This document shows positions 1-10,600 of a stretch of 64,000 nt of DNA, piece after piece. The notes beneath the pieces are model-generated. The model was not told the origin of the DNA. It was given only the letters and a program-made list of their open reading frames with translations, and ran no database searches. Origin of the DNA: Aphanomyces cochlioides (Eukaryota > Oomycota > Saprolegniomycetes > Saprolegniales > Verrucalvaceae); NCBI GenBank assembly GCA_019828595.1, contig JAHQRK010000042.1, positions 171,307-235,306 of the forward strand. Reading direction: 5' to 3'. Positions within the stretch are counted from its first letter, which is position 1; the number at the start of each line of letters is the position of its first letter. The translations under genes and the position numbers were made by a program.

Positions 1-1
1 G

Positions 2-1741
2 AACCTTGCCTCACTACAAGTTACTTCCGACAGTCCCGTGAAGGCTCTTGGTATCTTGGTTGCGCCCAATCTTTCTCCATTGGCACGTTTCAATTACGTG
101 TTTGAGAAGTTTGTGGCTCGCTTGTCTTTGTGGCTCTACAAGGCTCGAACCATGGCCGGAAAAGTCACTATCCTGCACAGCATATGTCTGCCTGTGTTAT
201 GGTACCAACTGGCTTTTGTCCCTGCCGACAAAGACCTGGCCAAAAAGATCGACAAGGCCATGCTTCAATTTATGCATGGTGAAGAAATCAACCCATCCTC
301 CTCTGTCCATGGCCTCCGTTTGATCAAAAAGGAGATCATATTCATGCCGAAGAAGTCCGGTGGCTTAGGCCTGCACCATGCACTTGCTTTATGGCAACAA
401 CACAACCGCTCTGTCATGATCAGATGCATTCAAGCCATCACCACCCCACCCCGCAAGTCTGCCATGTCCGCCTGGATTACGCCGGGCTATACTCTCCTCG
501 AGAAGGCTTTTCATCCATGGGGTTCCCCCCGAGATCTCCTCTTGGCGAATGGCTCTTCTGCATTCATCAGACAACTGTACAAGAATCCCAATATCACTCC
601 AATGTGGAAAGCCTTATTGAGTAGCTGGTTTGAATCCCGCTGGACTCCGTACGGCTGTCCAAATCACATCTCATCTTTGGATGTTCCCCTTTGGCACAAC
701 TCGTATCTGCCTGGACTCGAAGACCTATACGATCAGTGCTCTACATCGACGCAAGACCAAGCCAATGTATTGGCTTCGCTTCACATCACGAAGTTGTCGC
801 ATTTGTTGACTCCGTGTCAGCGAGTTTGGCCAGCTTCGATCTTGTTCGACAAAATCAACCGTGCCTGCCGCCAAGCCAATTTTGTCCCTCCAACGAAACA
901 ATGGATCTCAATCTTGGTGACCAAGTTATCACGATTGTTTGAGATTGTTTCTGAAGAGGATGCTCCCGTGTTCCACTTGCCGACGCCAAGCTCTGAATGG
1001 ATGGAATGGCACTGGATAATTCACCCTGACTCGAGTCCGATCTTGTTGGCGCTTGCGACTTCGAAATCGGCTAAGATCAGAGCTTCTCCAGCTGTCAGCT
1101 CGTCCATTCTTCCTACCAAGCATCTCAACCTGCCATCCAACTTTTACGAAGACCCCAAGCGCCTTACCCAACTTGCCGCCTTCCTCCAACCCGACCACAT
1201 TCTCCCTCGATATGGAGAGTTCATTTTCAAGACCCTTCTCCGCGCCAACGCCATGCAATATCTGTTTCAGTACCAAGACCCCAAGCCGACGTGTGTCTTC
1301 TGTCGTGTCAATGAGACGTACGAGCATTTCCTGTTCTCTTGTGGATATGGTCAATCTGTTTGGTATTTCTTCAAGGCGATCCAGCGACTGCTCGAGTGTT
1401 CCTTTCCGTCAACGTGTCTGGAAATGTTCTACGAGACGCCCAAGCCGTCCGATGGATACTACATCCGTGGCTATCTGAAGATCTGGCCGATTGTCCGAGC
1501 CTGCGTGTATTATCAAATATGGCTCCAACGTGCCGATCGCACCTTTCGACCCGACCTCACAGCGAAGAGTCCGATGGAAGTAGCCATTCATGCTGCCTCT
1601 TTGATCAAGCTACATCTACAACAGCTCCTGGTTGATCTCCCTCTCAAGAAGGGATACACCAAGGTATTCAATGTGCTCAAGCATCTATCTTCGGACCGCT
1701 GGTTACGTCAACACGCCATTCCTGACAGTGTCGTTTCATGA
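2..1741 (+). CDS. ORF2 C-terminal part (RT thumb region and zinc finger), partial
   Basis: The open frame enters at nt 2 and reads to TGA at 1739-1741, so the true start is outside the window. It corresponds to about residues 773-1351 of the intact ORF2 in copy G. It begins in the stretch after the RT catalytic core (NLASLQVTSDSPVKALGIL), continues through the conserved thumb-like region (WLYKARTMAGKVTILHSICL), and contains the CX2CX7HX4C finger typical of zf-RVT domains (CVFCRVNETYEHFLFSC). No break is seen in the visible part. The ATG at 38 is an internal methionine, not a start. Confidence 0.9.
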   Translation, partial: NLASLQVTSDSPVKALGILVAPNLSPLARFNYVFEKFVARLSLWLYKARTMAGKVTILHSICLPVLWYQLAFVPADKDLAKKIDKAMLQFMHGEEINPSSSVHGLRLIKKEIIFMPKKSGGLGLHHALALWQQHNRSVMIRCIQAITTPPRKSAMSAWITPGYTLLEKAFHPWGSPRDLLLANGSSAFIRQLYKNPNITPMWKALLSSWFESRWTPYGCPNHISSLDVPLWHNSYLPGLEDLYDQCSTSTQDQANVLASLHITKLSHLLTPCQRVWPASILFDKINRACRQANFVPPTKQWISILVTKLSRLFEIVSEEDAPVFHLPTPSSEWMEWHWIIHPDSSPILLALATSKSAKIRASPAVSSSILPTKHLNLPSNFYEDPKRLTQLAAFLQPDHILPRYGEFIFKTLLRANAMQYLFQYQDPKPTCVFCRVNETYEHFLFSCGYGQSVWYFFKAIQRLLECSFPSTCLEMFYETPKPSDGYYIRGYLKIWPIVRACVYYQIWLQRADRTFRPDLTAKSPMEVAIHAASLIKLHLQQLLVDLPLKKGYTKVFNVLKHLSSDRWLRQHAIPDSVVS

Positions 1742-1886
1742 GTGAGCTGACGGCTCACCACTTCATCTCCTGTTCAATGACCACTTTGCCATATTCTGTT
1801 TTCCAAGTTCTATTTATACAGTACGAGGCAAATTAGTAAGTCATTAGGGCCTTTGCTCAAAAATAAGGTTAATACAACTCATTTAA
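1742..1886 (+). other. 3' UTR of copy A with stop-proximal hairpin
   Basis: The UTR is 145 nt long. A perfect 6-bp hairpin (gtgagc / gctcac, loop tgacg) sits at 1742-1758, touching the stop codon. It is followed by an AT-rich stretch and the end ...ttaatacaactcatttaa. There is no poly(A) or simple-repeat tail. In non-LTR elements the 3' UTR is where the reverse transcriptase recognises its RNA. That the hairpin serves this purpose is inference. Confidence 0.75.
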
Positions 1887-4488
1887 CCCAAGCATACCCC
1901 ACAAAATGCATCTCGATGCCACTTTTTCTCCACTTTTGGTACCCACGTGCCACATGCACATCTCGACCCCATCGAGATACCCACTCGCCACGTCTGGCAT
2001 GTTTGAAAGGTGTCATGCTCGTGTGGTGGACGACCAAGCATCAACTTGGTCCGAAATCAACACGCGAGAGTCCCAAGCATACCCCACAAAATGCATCTCG
2101 ATGCCACTTTTTCTCCACTTTTGGTACCCACGTGCCACATGCACATCTCGACCCCATCGAGATACCCACTCGCCACGTCTGGCATGTTTGAAAGGTGTCA
2201 TGCTCGTGTGGTGGACGACCAAGCATCAACTTGGTCCGAAATCAACACGCGAGAGTCCCAAGCATACCCCACAAAATGCATCTCGATGCCACTTTTTCTC
2301 CACTTTTGGTACCCACGTGCCACATGCACATCTCGACCCCATCGAGATACCCACTCGCCACGTCTGGCATGTTTGATAGGTGTCATGCTCGTGTGGTGGA
2401 CGACCAAGCATCAACTTGGTCCGAAATCAACACGCGAGAGTCCCAAGCATACCCCACAAAATGCATCTCGATGCCACTTTTTCTCCACTTTTGGTACCCA
2501 CGTGCCACATGCACATCTCGACCCCATCGAGATACCCACTCGCCACGTGGCATGTTTGAAAGGTGTCATGCTCGTGTGGTGGACGACCAAGCATCAACTT
2601 GGTCCGAAATCAACACGCGAGAGTCCCAAGCATACCCCACAAAATGCATCTCGATGCCACTTTTTCTCCACTTTTGGTACCCACGTGCCACATGCACATC
2701 TCGACCCCATCGAGATACCCACTCGCCACGTCTGGCATGTTTGATAGGTGTCATGCTCGTGTGGTGGACGACCAAGCATCAACTTGGTCCGAAATCAACA
2801 CGCGAGAGTCCCAAGCATACCCCACAAAATGCATCTCGATGCCACTTTTTCTCCACTTTTGGTACCCACGTGCCACATGCACATCTCGACCCCATCGAGA
2901 TACCCACTCGCCACGTCTGGCATGTTTGAAAGGTGTCATGCTCGTGTGGTGGACGACCAAGCATCAACTTGGTCCGAAATCAACACGCGAGAGTCCCAAG
3001 CATACCCCACAAAATGCATCTCGATGCCACTTTTTCTCCACTTTTGGTACCCACGTGCCACATGCACATCTCGACCCCATCGAGATACCCACTCGCCACG
3101 TCTGGCATGTTTGAAAGGTGTCATGCTCGTGTGGTGGACGACCAAGCATCAACTTGGTCCGAAATCAACACGCGAGAGTCCCAAGCATACCCCACAAAAT
3201 GCATCTCGATGCCACTTTTTCTCCACTTTTGGTACCCACGTGCCACATGCACATCTCGACCCCATCGAGATACCCACTCGCCACGTCTGGCATGTTTGAA
3301 AGGTGTCATGCTCGTGTGGTGGACGACCAAGCATCAACTTGGTCCGAAATCAACACGCGAGAGTCCCAAGCATACCCCACAAAATGCATCTCGATGCCAC
3401 TTTTTCTCCACTTTTGGTACCCACGTGCCACATGCACATCTCGACCCCATCGAGATACCCACTCGCCACGTCTGGCATGTTTGAAAGGTGTCATGCTCGT
3501 GTGGTGGACGACCAAGCATCAACTTGGTCCGAAATCAACACGCGAGAGTCCCAAGCATACCCCACAAAATGCATCTCGATGCCACTTTTTCTCCACTTTT
3601 GGTACCCACGTGCCACATGCACATCTCGACCCCATCGAGATACCCACTCGCCACGTCTGGCATGTTTGATAGGTGTCATGCTCGTGTGGTGGACGACCAA
3701 GCATCAACTTGGTCCGAAATCAACACGCGAGAGTCCCAAGCATACCCCACAAAATGCATCTCGATGCCACTTTTTCTCCACTTTTGGTACCCACGTGCCA
3801 CATGCACATCTCGACCCCATCGAGATACCCACTCGCCACGTCTGGCATGTTTGAAAGGTGTCATGCTCGTGTGGTGGACGACCAAGCATCAACTTGGTCC
3901 GAAATCAACACGCGAGAGTCCCAAGCATACCCCACAAAATGCATCTCGATGCCACTTTTTCTCCACTTTTGGTACCCACGTGCCACATGCACATCTCGAC
4001 CCCATCGAGATACCCACTCGCCACGTCTGGCATGTTTGAAAGGTGTCATGCTCGTGTGGTGGACGACCAAGCATCAACTTGGTCCGAAATCAACACGCGA
4101 GAGTCCCAAGCATACCCCACAAAATGCATCTCGATGCCACTTTTTCTCCACTTTTGGTACCCACGTGCCACATGCACATCTCGACCCCATCGAGATACCC
4201 ACTCGCCACGTCTGGCATGTTTGAAAGGTGTCATGCTCGTGTGGTGGACGACCAAGCATCAACTTGGTCCGAAATCAACACGCGAGAGTCCCAAGCATAC
4301 CCCACAAAATGCATCTCGATGCCACTTTTTCTCCACTTTTGGTACCCACGTGCCACATGCACATCTCGACCCCATCGAGATACCCACTCGCCACGTCTGG
4401 CATGTTTGAAAGGTGTCATGCTCGTGTGGTGGACGACCAAGCATCAACTTGGTCCGAAATCAACACGCGAGAGTCCCAAGCATACCCG
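1887..4488 (+). repeat. 185-bp satellite array between copies A and B, about 14 monomers
   Basis: There are fourteen head-to-tail 185-bp monomers plus 13 bp, starting at monomer nt 1 and ending at nt 13, followed by one extra G at 4488. Monomers are almost identical. One has a 2-bp deletion near 2548. Three carry an A-to-T change at monomer nt 121 (2377, 2745, 3670), a variant I do not see in the other arrays. The monomer contains four short dyads: gcatc-tc-gatgc, atctcga-cccca-tcgagat, ccaag-catcaa-cttgg, and gcatg...catgc. It also has one CACGTG palindrome. Open frames through the array arise because TGA occurs only once per three monomers in each frame. They are not genes. Confidence 0.97.
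4475..4487 (+). repeat. 13-bp target-site duplication of copy B (left copy)
   Basis: The 13 bp cccaagcataccc (monomer nt 1-13) end the left flank of copy B and begin its right flank again at 11890-11902. A single G at 4488 lies between the duplication and the element's 5' end and matches neither. This is the expected footprint of staggered cleavage during target-primed reverse transcription. Confidence 0.82.
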
Positions 4489-4575
4489 ACTTCCGAATTT
4501 GCCTCGTACCCCTCACTTCCGAATTTGCCTCGTACCCCTCAAGTCAAGAAGTTATCAAGTGCCGCCGCGCTCAAA

Positions 4576-7500
4576 ATGTCCAACGCCAACAGCTGTTCCG
4601 AGCTCCGTGAGACCAACACTCACGGAGTCACCATCATTCCAGGTATTGTATCACCTCACCCACTTTCGTCGTCCAATCAGGATGGCGGAAGTGGTGTGAG
4701 TAATGTCTCTACACCTAACCCTAGGGCCGAAGTGGAGGTCGAGTTCGACCCCAACAGCGTCTCTGGAGACCAATCTGCGTCTCGCTCCCCCAGCGCTTCA
4801 CCTGGTGCTCCACTCGCCGGAGTTCCAGGGGGGGTCAACCTCAGTGGGTCAGTGGTTGACCCCCAGACCACTGTCGTTAACTTGTCTAGCGAAGCCCTCA
4901 CTCAGGAGGGCGAACCACTGGGGCCTTGTGCCTGTGGTGGCTGCTTCCCTGGACTCCAATTGGAGTCGATCCCCAGTGAAGGCGGCGAGAAAACGGGGTC
5001 CATGCCAGCCCTAGAGGCTACGAGGGCCCCCCCTATGGGCACACCCTGCGGTTCTGTCTACTTCCCCCCAGGGGCCTCTTCGGAGGGGCGGGGGCGGTAT
5101 CCCGATTTGGGTTCTCGCCGGTGCAATGGTGTACCCCAGTCACCGTGCTGCGGGGATGGCATGGATTCCCCTTCTACCCCTGTCACTGGGGGTCTGGCCC
5201 CGGCCTTTCTCGTGACCAATGGGACTGAGCCAGCAGCCACCAACCGCGTCGCCCCCTGTGCTGAGCCTCCTAGAACGGGAGAGGAAGAAGAAAAATCTCA
5301 AGAGGACGTGGATATGGTCTCTGGAGACGCCGAGGGGAAGGATTCTACTGAAACCGAGGCCTTAACCGACGAGGGAAATACTCAAATTCACTCGGAGGTT
5401 GATGGGTCAGGCGACATTAACGGCCAAGCGAAGCCGTGTGATACTCCTGGAGAAGTTATTCACGAGGAACAATCGACAAACAATGACAATGACCAGTCAA
5501 ATCAAGACATTGTCGACAAATCCGTTGCTCAAGGAAATGGCGCTGTTGATCCTCCTACCGCGGCAGACAAAATACAAGGCGATCAAGAGCAACAAAACGC
5601 TGAAAAGGCCAATCCATGGACGCAAAAGACTCCCGGCAAGGATTCAGCTTCGTCCAAGAAAGATGCCAAGCAAGGCAATGCTCCCAAAGGCGCGAAACAT
5701 CGCAACACTGGTGCTCATGCTATTGCCGATGACGATATTGCGCGATGCGAGGCCATGGCGGACGCATTCTACAAAGACTCTGGTGACATGGACGCCTTCA
5801 TTGAAAACATTTTGCTCACCCCCCAGTCCCAAGTGTACGAGCTCACAGTCAAGTTGGGCGAAGCCTACAAGGACTGGTCCGAAAAAGTCATCTGCGATCA
5901 ATTTGTCAAGGAAAATCCTGGTTCGTTATGGGGCTCCAAATTTCCGAACATTTTGATCCACAAGAAGAACCCACAGACCATTGTGATCTCAAGTTACAAC
6001 TTGTCTACGTGCGTGGAAATGGGAGGCACAACGTTTCGACTTGGTGGCAAAGACTTCCTGGTTCCCAAGTACTCGCGTTATGGCAACAACTACTACGTTA
6101 CGTTCAACAAGGTCAGTCACCCTTCGATGGCCAAGGCGATTGTCAAGAAAATGGCTGCATTGACCAAGTCAGTGATAGCAGCATTCAACCCTACTGCTGG
6201 TCAGAACATCAAGTCGCCGCATTTGAGAGTCATTTTCAAGTCGCCTGCGCCTCCTGCAGTGTTGGTACCAAAATCCGGCGACGCACTACGCGAAATCACC
6301 ATTACGGATCCGTCGGGTCAGCCTTTTGTCGTCGTGTTTCAGCACAAGATCGCTGCTCTGAACAAGACATTGCCTCCGTCGATTGTTTCACGACGTGCAG
6401 AGGCCAAGGCTGAAAAAGCGAAGGCAAAAGCGGCCAAGGCAGCGGCAAAATCTCCTCCGTCAGGAGAAAAAGAACCTGAACATGATGGAGACGATCATGA
6501 TCAAGACCCTGGAACAAATGCGGAAGGCACGGCCGACTCAACTGAGGCATCTGGAGATCGTCAAGATGAACAACCACAGCCAACAGCTCCTTCTCATGGC
6601 TCTGATGTCGATATGTCTGGTGACAGCGATCCCCCTAACAACAATGGACAAGACAAACAACAAGAAGATGTGGAAATGTCTACCAACGAATCGCCCGCTC
6701 TTGCTCCACCAAGTGAGCAGCCCAAGAACTCGCTGGACCTTCAATTGGTAACGGGCTACCGGTCTGGACCAGCTCCAAAACGTACTTTGCCTTCGTCCCC
6801 ACGTTTGGATCCCCTGCCGACATCCAACCGTTTTCATATCCTCGAAGAAGACGACGTGGAACTCTCGTTTGAAGACTTTGCAGTGCCTCGAATTATATTG
6901 GAAGATTCAAGTGCGCCACGCCCGAAAAAGACCAAAGGCAAAGCGAAGAAACAACGACTTAACAAGTCTGCTGCAGCCCACCTCGAATTGGCGAAGAAGA
7001 TCATTCGAGACAAGAAAGTCGAAGGCAGTATCACCGAATGTCAACGCATTTTGCGAGATGATCCTCAGCTCGTTTCACATGCTATGTACGCACAAGATGA
7101 AGACCTCAGTTTGTTTCAGTCACTTGTTGCAACCAAGACTATTGAGCGCAAGATGGCTTTGTTAAAAGCTCAAGGCAAGCCTCACAACTACAAACATCAC
7201 GTCAACTTCATGGCTCAATACAAGATTCACCCGTCAGAAATCTTGGAAGAATTGACCACGGACATACCAGAGATCAAGCGCATCCTCTTTGCACTTGCTA
7301 CGATTGACTTATTCCTCTCAAATCGGGCCCCAGACCTCTACACAAACTCGGAGGCACTGACTGTTCTATTGAACCAAGAAGCAACAAGATTGCCTGACAC
7401 CAACTGCTTGACGGACTGGTCGCTGTTTGCTTTGATCGAAAACTTCAGCGACAATCTCGAGAAGTTCACTTTGCCGGCTCCCGTCTTGTCGGCCATCTCG

Positions 7501-7614
7501 ATGCTCAAAAGCATCACCAACAATTACCACATCGACGAGCTCTGCAGCAAAGCTCACCACTCCATGAACGCCGACGAAATTGATCCCCTCGATTTGGAGG
7601 ACGATCAACTCTAA
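4576..7614 (+). CDS. ORF1 protein, 1012 aa, putative RNA-binding/gag-like protein of the LINE
   Basis: The start is the ATG at 4576 (context tcaaaATG), 61 nt inside the element and conserved in every copy. The same frame stays open upstream into the satellite, but that part differs between copies and is not conserved. Visible parts are as follows. Residues 1 to about 370 are low-complexity and rich in Pro, Ser, Gly and Glu, with a CACGGC cluster at Cys118, 120 and 123. About 380-605 is a compact domain with many aromatic and hydrophobic residues (for example LWGSKFPNILIHKKNP, LVPKYSRYGNNYYVTF). About 606-628 is a Lys/Ala helix. An acidic linker follows, then a basic, possibly nuclear-targeting KKTKGKAKKQR near 784-794. 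About 800-1012 is a helical C-terminal domain. No CCHC knuckle or canonical RRM is obvious. A nucleic-acid-binding role is inferred from its place before ORF2. It is long for a LINE ORF1. Copy-specific residues include VIHEEQ and GTADSTEASGDRQ. Confidence 0.85.
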   Translation: MSNANSCSELRETNTHGVTIIPGIVSPHPLSSSNQDGGSGVSNVSTPNPRAEVEVEFDPNSVSGDQSASRSPSASPGAPLAGVPGGVNLSGSVVDPQTTVVNLSSEALTQEGEPLGPCACGGCFPGLQLESIPSEGGEKTGSMPALEATRAPPMGTPCGSVYFPPGASSEGRGRYPDLGSRRCNGVPQSPCCGDGMDSPSTPVTGGLAPAFLVTNGTEPAATNRVAPCAEPPRTGEEEEKSQEDVDMVSGDAEGKDSTETEALTDEGNTQIHSEVDGSGDINGQAKPCDTPGEVIHEEQSTNNDNDQSNQDIVDKSVAQGNGAVDPPTAADKIQGDQEQQNAEKANPWTQKTPGKDSASSKKDAKQGNAPKGAKHRNTGAHAIADDDIARCEAMADAFYKDSGDMDAFIENILLTPQSQVYELTVKLGEAYKDWSEKVICDQFVKENPGSLWGSKFPNILIHKKNPQTIVISSYNLSTCVEMGGTTFRLGGKDFLVPKYSRYGNNYYVTFNKVSHPSMAKAIVKKMAALTKSVIAAFNPTAGQNIKSPHLRVIFKSPAPPAVLVPKSGDALREITITDPSGQPFVVVFQHKIAALNKTLPPSIVSRRAEAKAEKAKAKAAKAAAKSPPSGEKEPEHDGDDHDQDPGTNAEGTADSTEASGDRQDEQPQPTAPSHGSDVDMSGDSDPPNNNGQDKQQEDVEMSTNESPALAPPSEQPKNSLDLQLVTGYRSGPAPKRTLPSSPRLDPLPTSNRFHILEEDDVELSFEDFAVPRIILEDSSAPRPKKTKGKAKKQRLNKSAAAHLELAKKIIRDKKVEGSITECQRILRDDPQLVSHAMYAQDEDLSLFQSLVATKTIERKMALLKAQGKPHNYKHHVNFMAQYKIHPSEILEELTTDIPEIKRILFALATIDLFLSNRAPDLYTNSEALTVLLNQEATRLPDTNCLTDWSLFALIENFSDNLEKFTLPAPVLSAISMLKSITNNYHIDELCSKAHHSMNADEIDPLDLEDDQL

Positions 7615-7692
7615 GGCTTCTATCCCCTGCTTCAATCCATTTCAACCTCCCCTCTGACCCCTCCATTCTACTCATTTTCATCTGTACTCGTG

Positions 7693-10600
7693 ATGATTGA
7701 CAACCAACTTCTCCGATATCCCAACTGAACTCGTGGACTGGGACCCACAAATCATCTCCCTCAACACCAATGGCTTCTCCAACAGTCATCGGTACATCCT
7801 CGACAAACTATCAAGTGTTCACGACGTTTCCTTTATCCAAGAAACCCGTTTCCGCACGCCAAGTCTCCACGACCGTGTTGCGTTCCATTGGCAACGCATC
7901 ACAAACCACGAAGGCTCTTTGTTCTTTGAAGAGCCTATTTACCCTGAAGTATCCACGTCGCCAGCCACTGGAGGTCTGGCTACGTTGATACATCCTCACT
8001 CTCCTTTGAAGAACGCCACTCAAGTCCCTCATGACAACCCAGTGCTTCGTGGTCGTTATCTACAAGTGCGATGTACTCTGGGTCCACTGACAGTCGTTCT
8101 CCACAATATCTATGCGCCGGCAGCCTTCCAACAACGAGCAAGTTACTTCGAAGAATTGCCACGCGACTTTCCTCCACATGCGCTCCACATTGTTGGAGGA
8201 GATTTCAACTGCACTCTCAACAAAGATTTGGATTCGTTGAGACCCAGTACCTCCACCATGGCCGGCACCCTTCAACTGGAACAATGGATGCACAGTTTGT
8301 CTCTGGTGGATCTGTTTCGCCGTCAAAACCCCGTGGCACGAGCCTTCACAAGTCCCACACTCACCAACCGACTCGACTACATATTTTGTTCGTCCACCTT
8401 GGCGGGTCTTCGTCATTGGAAGGCGACGCACATGCCACACGTTCCACAGGCTGACCACGTGGCTTGTCGTATCATCTCAAAGCGTCAAACATTGCGCCAT
8501 GGCTCTGGATCATGGAAAGCTCCAACTTGGCTACTTCGTCTACCACGAGCGGCCGAGATTGTTCATGGATGTCTGGATCGATTTTTGGACAAGTCTCCAA
8601 CATTCCACAATATCTCCAAGGCCTACGACATACTGGTCAATGATATCCGCTCCCAACTCAAAGAATTCCATTCTCAACGATTGGAGAAACAACGTCTGCC
8701 GTTGAAGAAGTTAGCTGTCGAGATCGCTTCGCTTTTGCAAGTCCCCAACATGCGTCAAGATTCAGTGCTGGTGGATCGAGTGCGAGACCTTCAAAAGCAA
8801 ATTCACGAGCTGCAAGATCGAGACAAGCAGTTTCGTCAAGACCAGGCGTTCCAACTTCACTTGTACAAAGCAGAGCGCTCGTCCAAGTTCCACTTCATGT
8901 CCCCTGTCCCTACCCCCTTGAAGAAGACAGTCTTCAAAGAGTTGGTGGATGTCAATGGAAATGTTGTCTCCAATCAACAAGGCATGTCTGACGTCCTGGT
9001 CGACTACTACAAGGACTTGTTTGCAGCTCCCGAGGTGCAGCGATCTGGAGACGAAGTGTCGTCATTTCTGACCCCATTGACTCGACACAAGCAACTGCCA
9101 GAGCAAGCCCAGAAAGAGCTGTCGGCTCCCTTGCGCGCCAACGAGTTCTATCATGCTATTCGACACAGCAGTTCGAACTCAGCGCCAGGTCCCAACGCTC
9201 TGCCATTCGAAGTCCTCAAACTTGCACCTCACAAGTGGTCGTTGGTATTGGAGCTGCTATTCACACACCAGCTCCATTCTCACCCTCGCTTGACTCCCAT
9301 GCAACTTGTCAGTACGCTGGTGTTGCTGCACAAGAAAGGCCCCAAGTCACAGGCCAAGAACTATCGGCCCATTAGCCTACTCAACACGGATGTGAAAATC
9401 CTGACGAGTATTCTGGCTTATCGACCGCCACATTCGACACATCATCCACCCGGACCAGCAAGGCTTTATCCGTCGAAGCAATATCCAAACCAATATTGCA
9501 CGACTGGATGACATGCTGCACCACATCAAACTACACAGTCCGTCCTCGATGGTGGCACTGCTTGACTTTGAGAAAGCTTTTGATCGCGTGGACCACGCGT
9601 ACTTGCTCCGCGTCCTCCGTCACTATGGCTTTCCCGAAACCTTTGTTGACATGGTTCGCGTACTGTACTCGGGCCGCAAGTCTCGCATCTTGGTGAACGG
9701 CTTCTTGTCCAAGCCAGTTCACATCTCACGCGGTGTGTTGCAAGGTGATCCACTGTCGCCACTTCTGTTTGTGATCGCTTTGGAACCGATGTGCCAACTC
9801 CTACGGCAACACTCCAACTATGGCATCAAGTGTGGGGATCGCTACCACACTGGGAGTTACTTTGCCGACGACTCGCAACTCTATGCTGCAAATGAGACGT
9901 GCCTCCACCGGCAGCTTGCATTGGTTCAAACCTTTTGCGACAAGTCTGGTTTCCGACTCAACGTAGACAAGACCCAAATTCTGACCTACAGCCAGTTGAA
10001 TGGGAACCTTGCCTCACTACAAGTTACTTCCGACAGTCCCGTGAAGGCTCTTGGTATCTTGGTTGCGCCCAATCTTTCTCCATTGGCACGTTTCAATTAC
10101 GTGTTTGAGAAGTTTGTGGCTCGCTTGTCTTTGTGGCTCTACAAGGCTCGAACCATGGCCGGAAAAGTCACTATCCTGCACAGCATATGTCTGCCTGTGT
10201 TATGGTACCAACTGGCTTTTGTCCCTGCCGACAAAGACCTGGCCAAAAAGATCGACAAGGCCATGCTTCAATTTATGCATGGTGAAGAAATCAACCCATC
10301 CTCCTCTGTCCATGGCCTCCGTTTGATCAAAAAGGAGATCATATTCATGCCGAAGAAGTCCGGTGGCTTAGGCCTGCACCATGCACTTGCTTTATGGCAA
10401 CAACACAACCGCTCTGTCATGATCAGATGCATTCAAGCCATCACCACCCCACCCCGCAAGTCTGCCATGTCCGCCTGGATTACGCCGGGCTATACTCTCC
10501 TCGAGAAGGCTTTTCATCCATGGGGTTCCCCCCGAGATCTCCTCTTGGCAAATGGCTCTTCTGCATTCATCAGACAACTGTACAAGAATCCCAATATCAC

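Larger units (their letters stand above)
1..1886 (+). mobile_element. LINE copy A, 3' part (left end outside window)
   Basis: The window opens inside ORF2, in the segment just after the reverse transcriptase core. It runs through the ORF2 stop at 1739-1741 and a 145-nt 3' UTR to the end ...catttaa at 1886. Satellite follows at once, starting at monomer nt 1. The 3' end and the right junction are the same as in copy B, and the coding end (SSDRWLRQHAIPDSVVS) matches B, so A and B probably descend from one insertion that was later duplicated. There is no poly(A) tail. Confidence 0.93.

Noticed and set aside
1839..1850. GTAAGT and TTAGGG hexamers in the 3' UTR as a splice donor or telomeric signal
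   Set aside because: These are isolated six-base matches with no partner acceptor or tandem repeat nearby.
1906..4409. Serial open frames of about 180 aa (and 62-69 aa on the other strand) in every satellite array
   Set aside because: They repeat with the 185-bp period, occur in all three frames, and exist only because each frame meets a TGA once per three monomers. The same sequence in shifted frames gives unrelated peptides, so there is no coding constraint.
1887..4488. CRISPR array
   Set aside because: The repeats are 185 bp, directly abutting and nearly identical. There are no spacers and no cas genes.
1887..4576. Satellite as the element's own 5' monomer promoter, as in mouse L1
   Set aside because: This was my first reading. 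It fails because the phase of the monomer at the ORF1 side differs in almost every copy and matches the phase at the 3' side as a TSD would. The repeats are flanking target, not a fixed 5' part of the element.
4715..4726. Telomere-like taaccctaggg in ORF1 and TAACCC at some 3' junctions
   Set aside because: The ORF1 match is a single short stretch inside coding sequence. The TAACCC at junctions is made by the element end TTTAA meeting CCC of the monomer and is absent at other junctions. Chance is sufficient.
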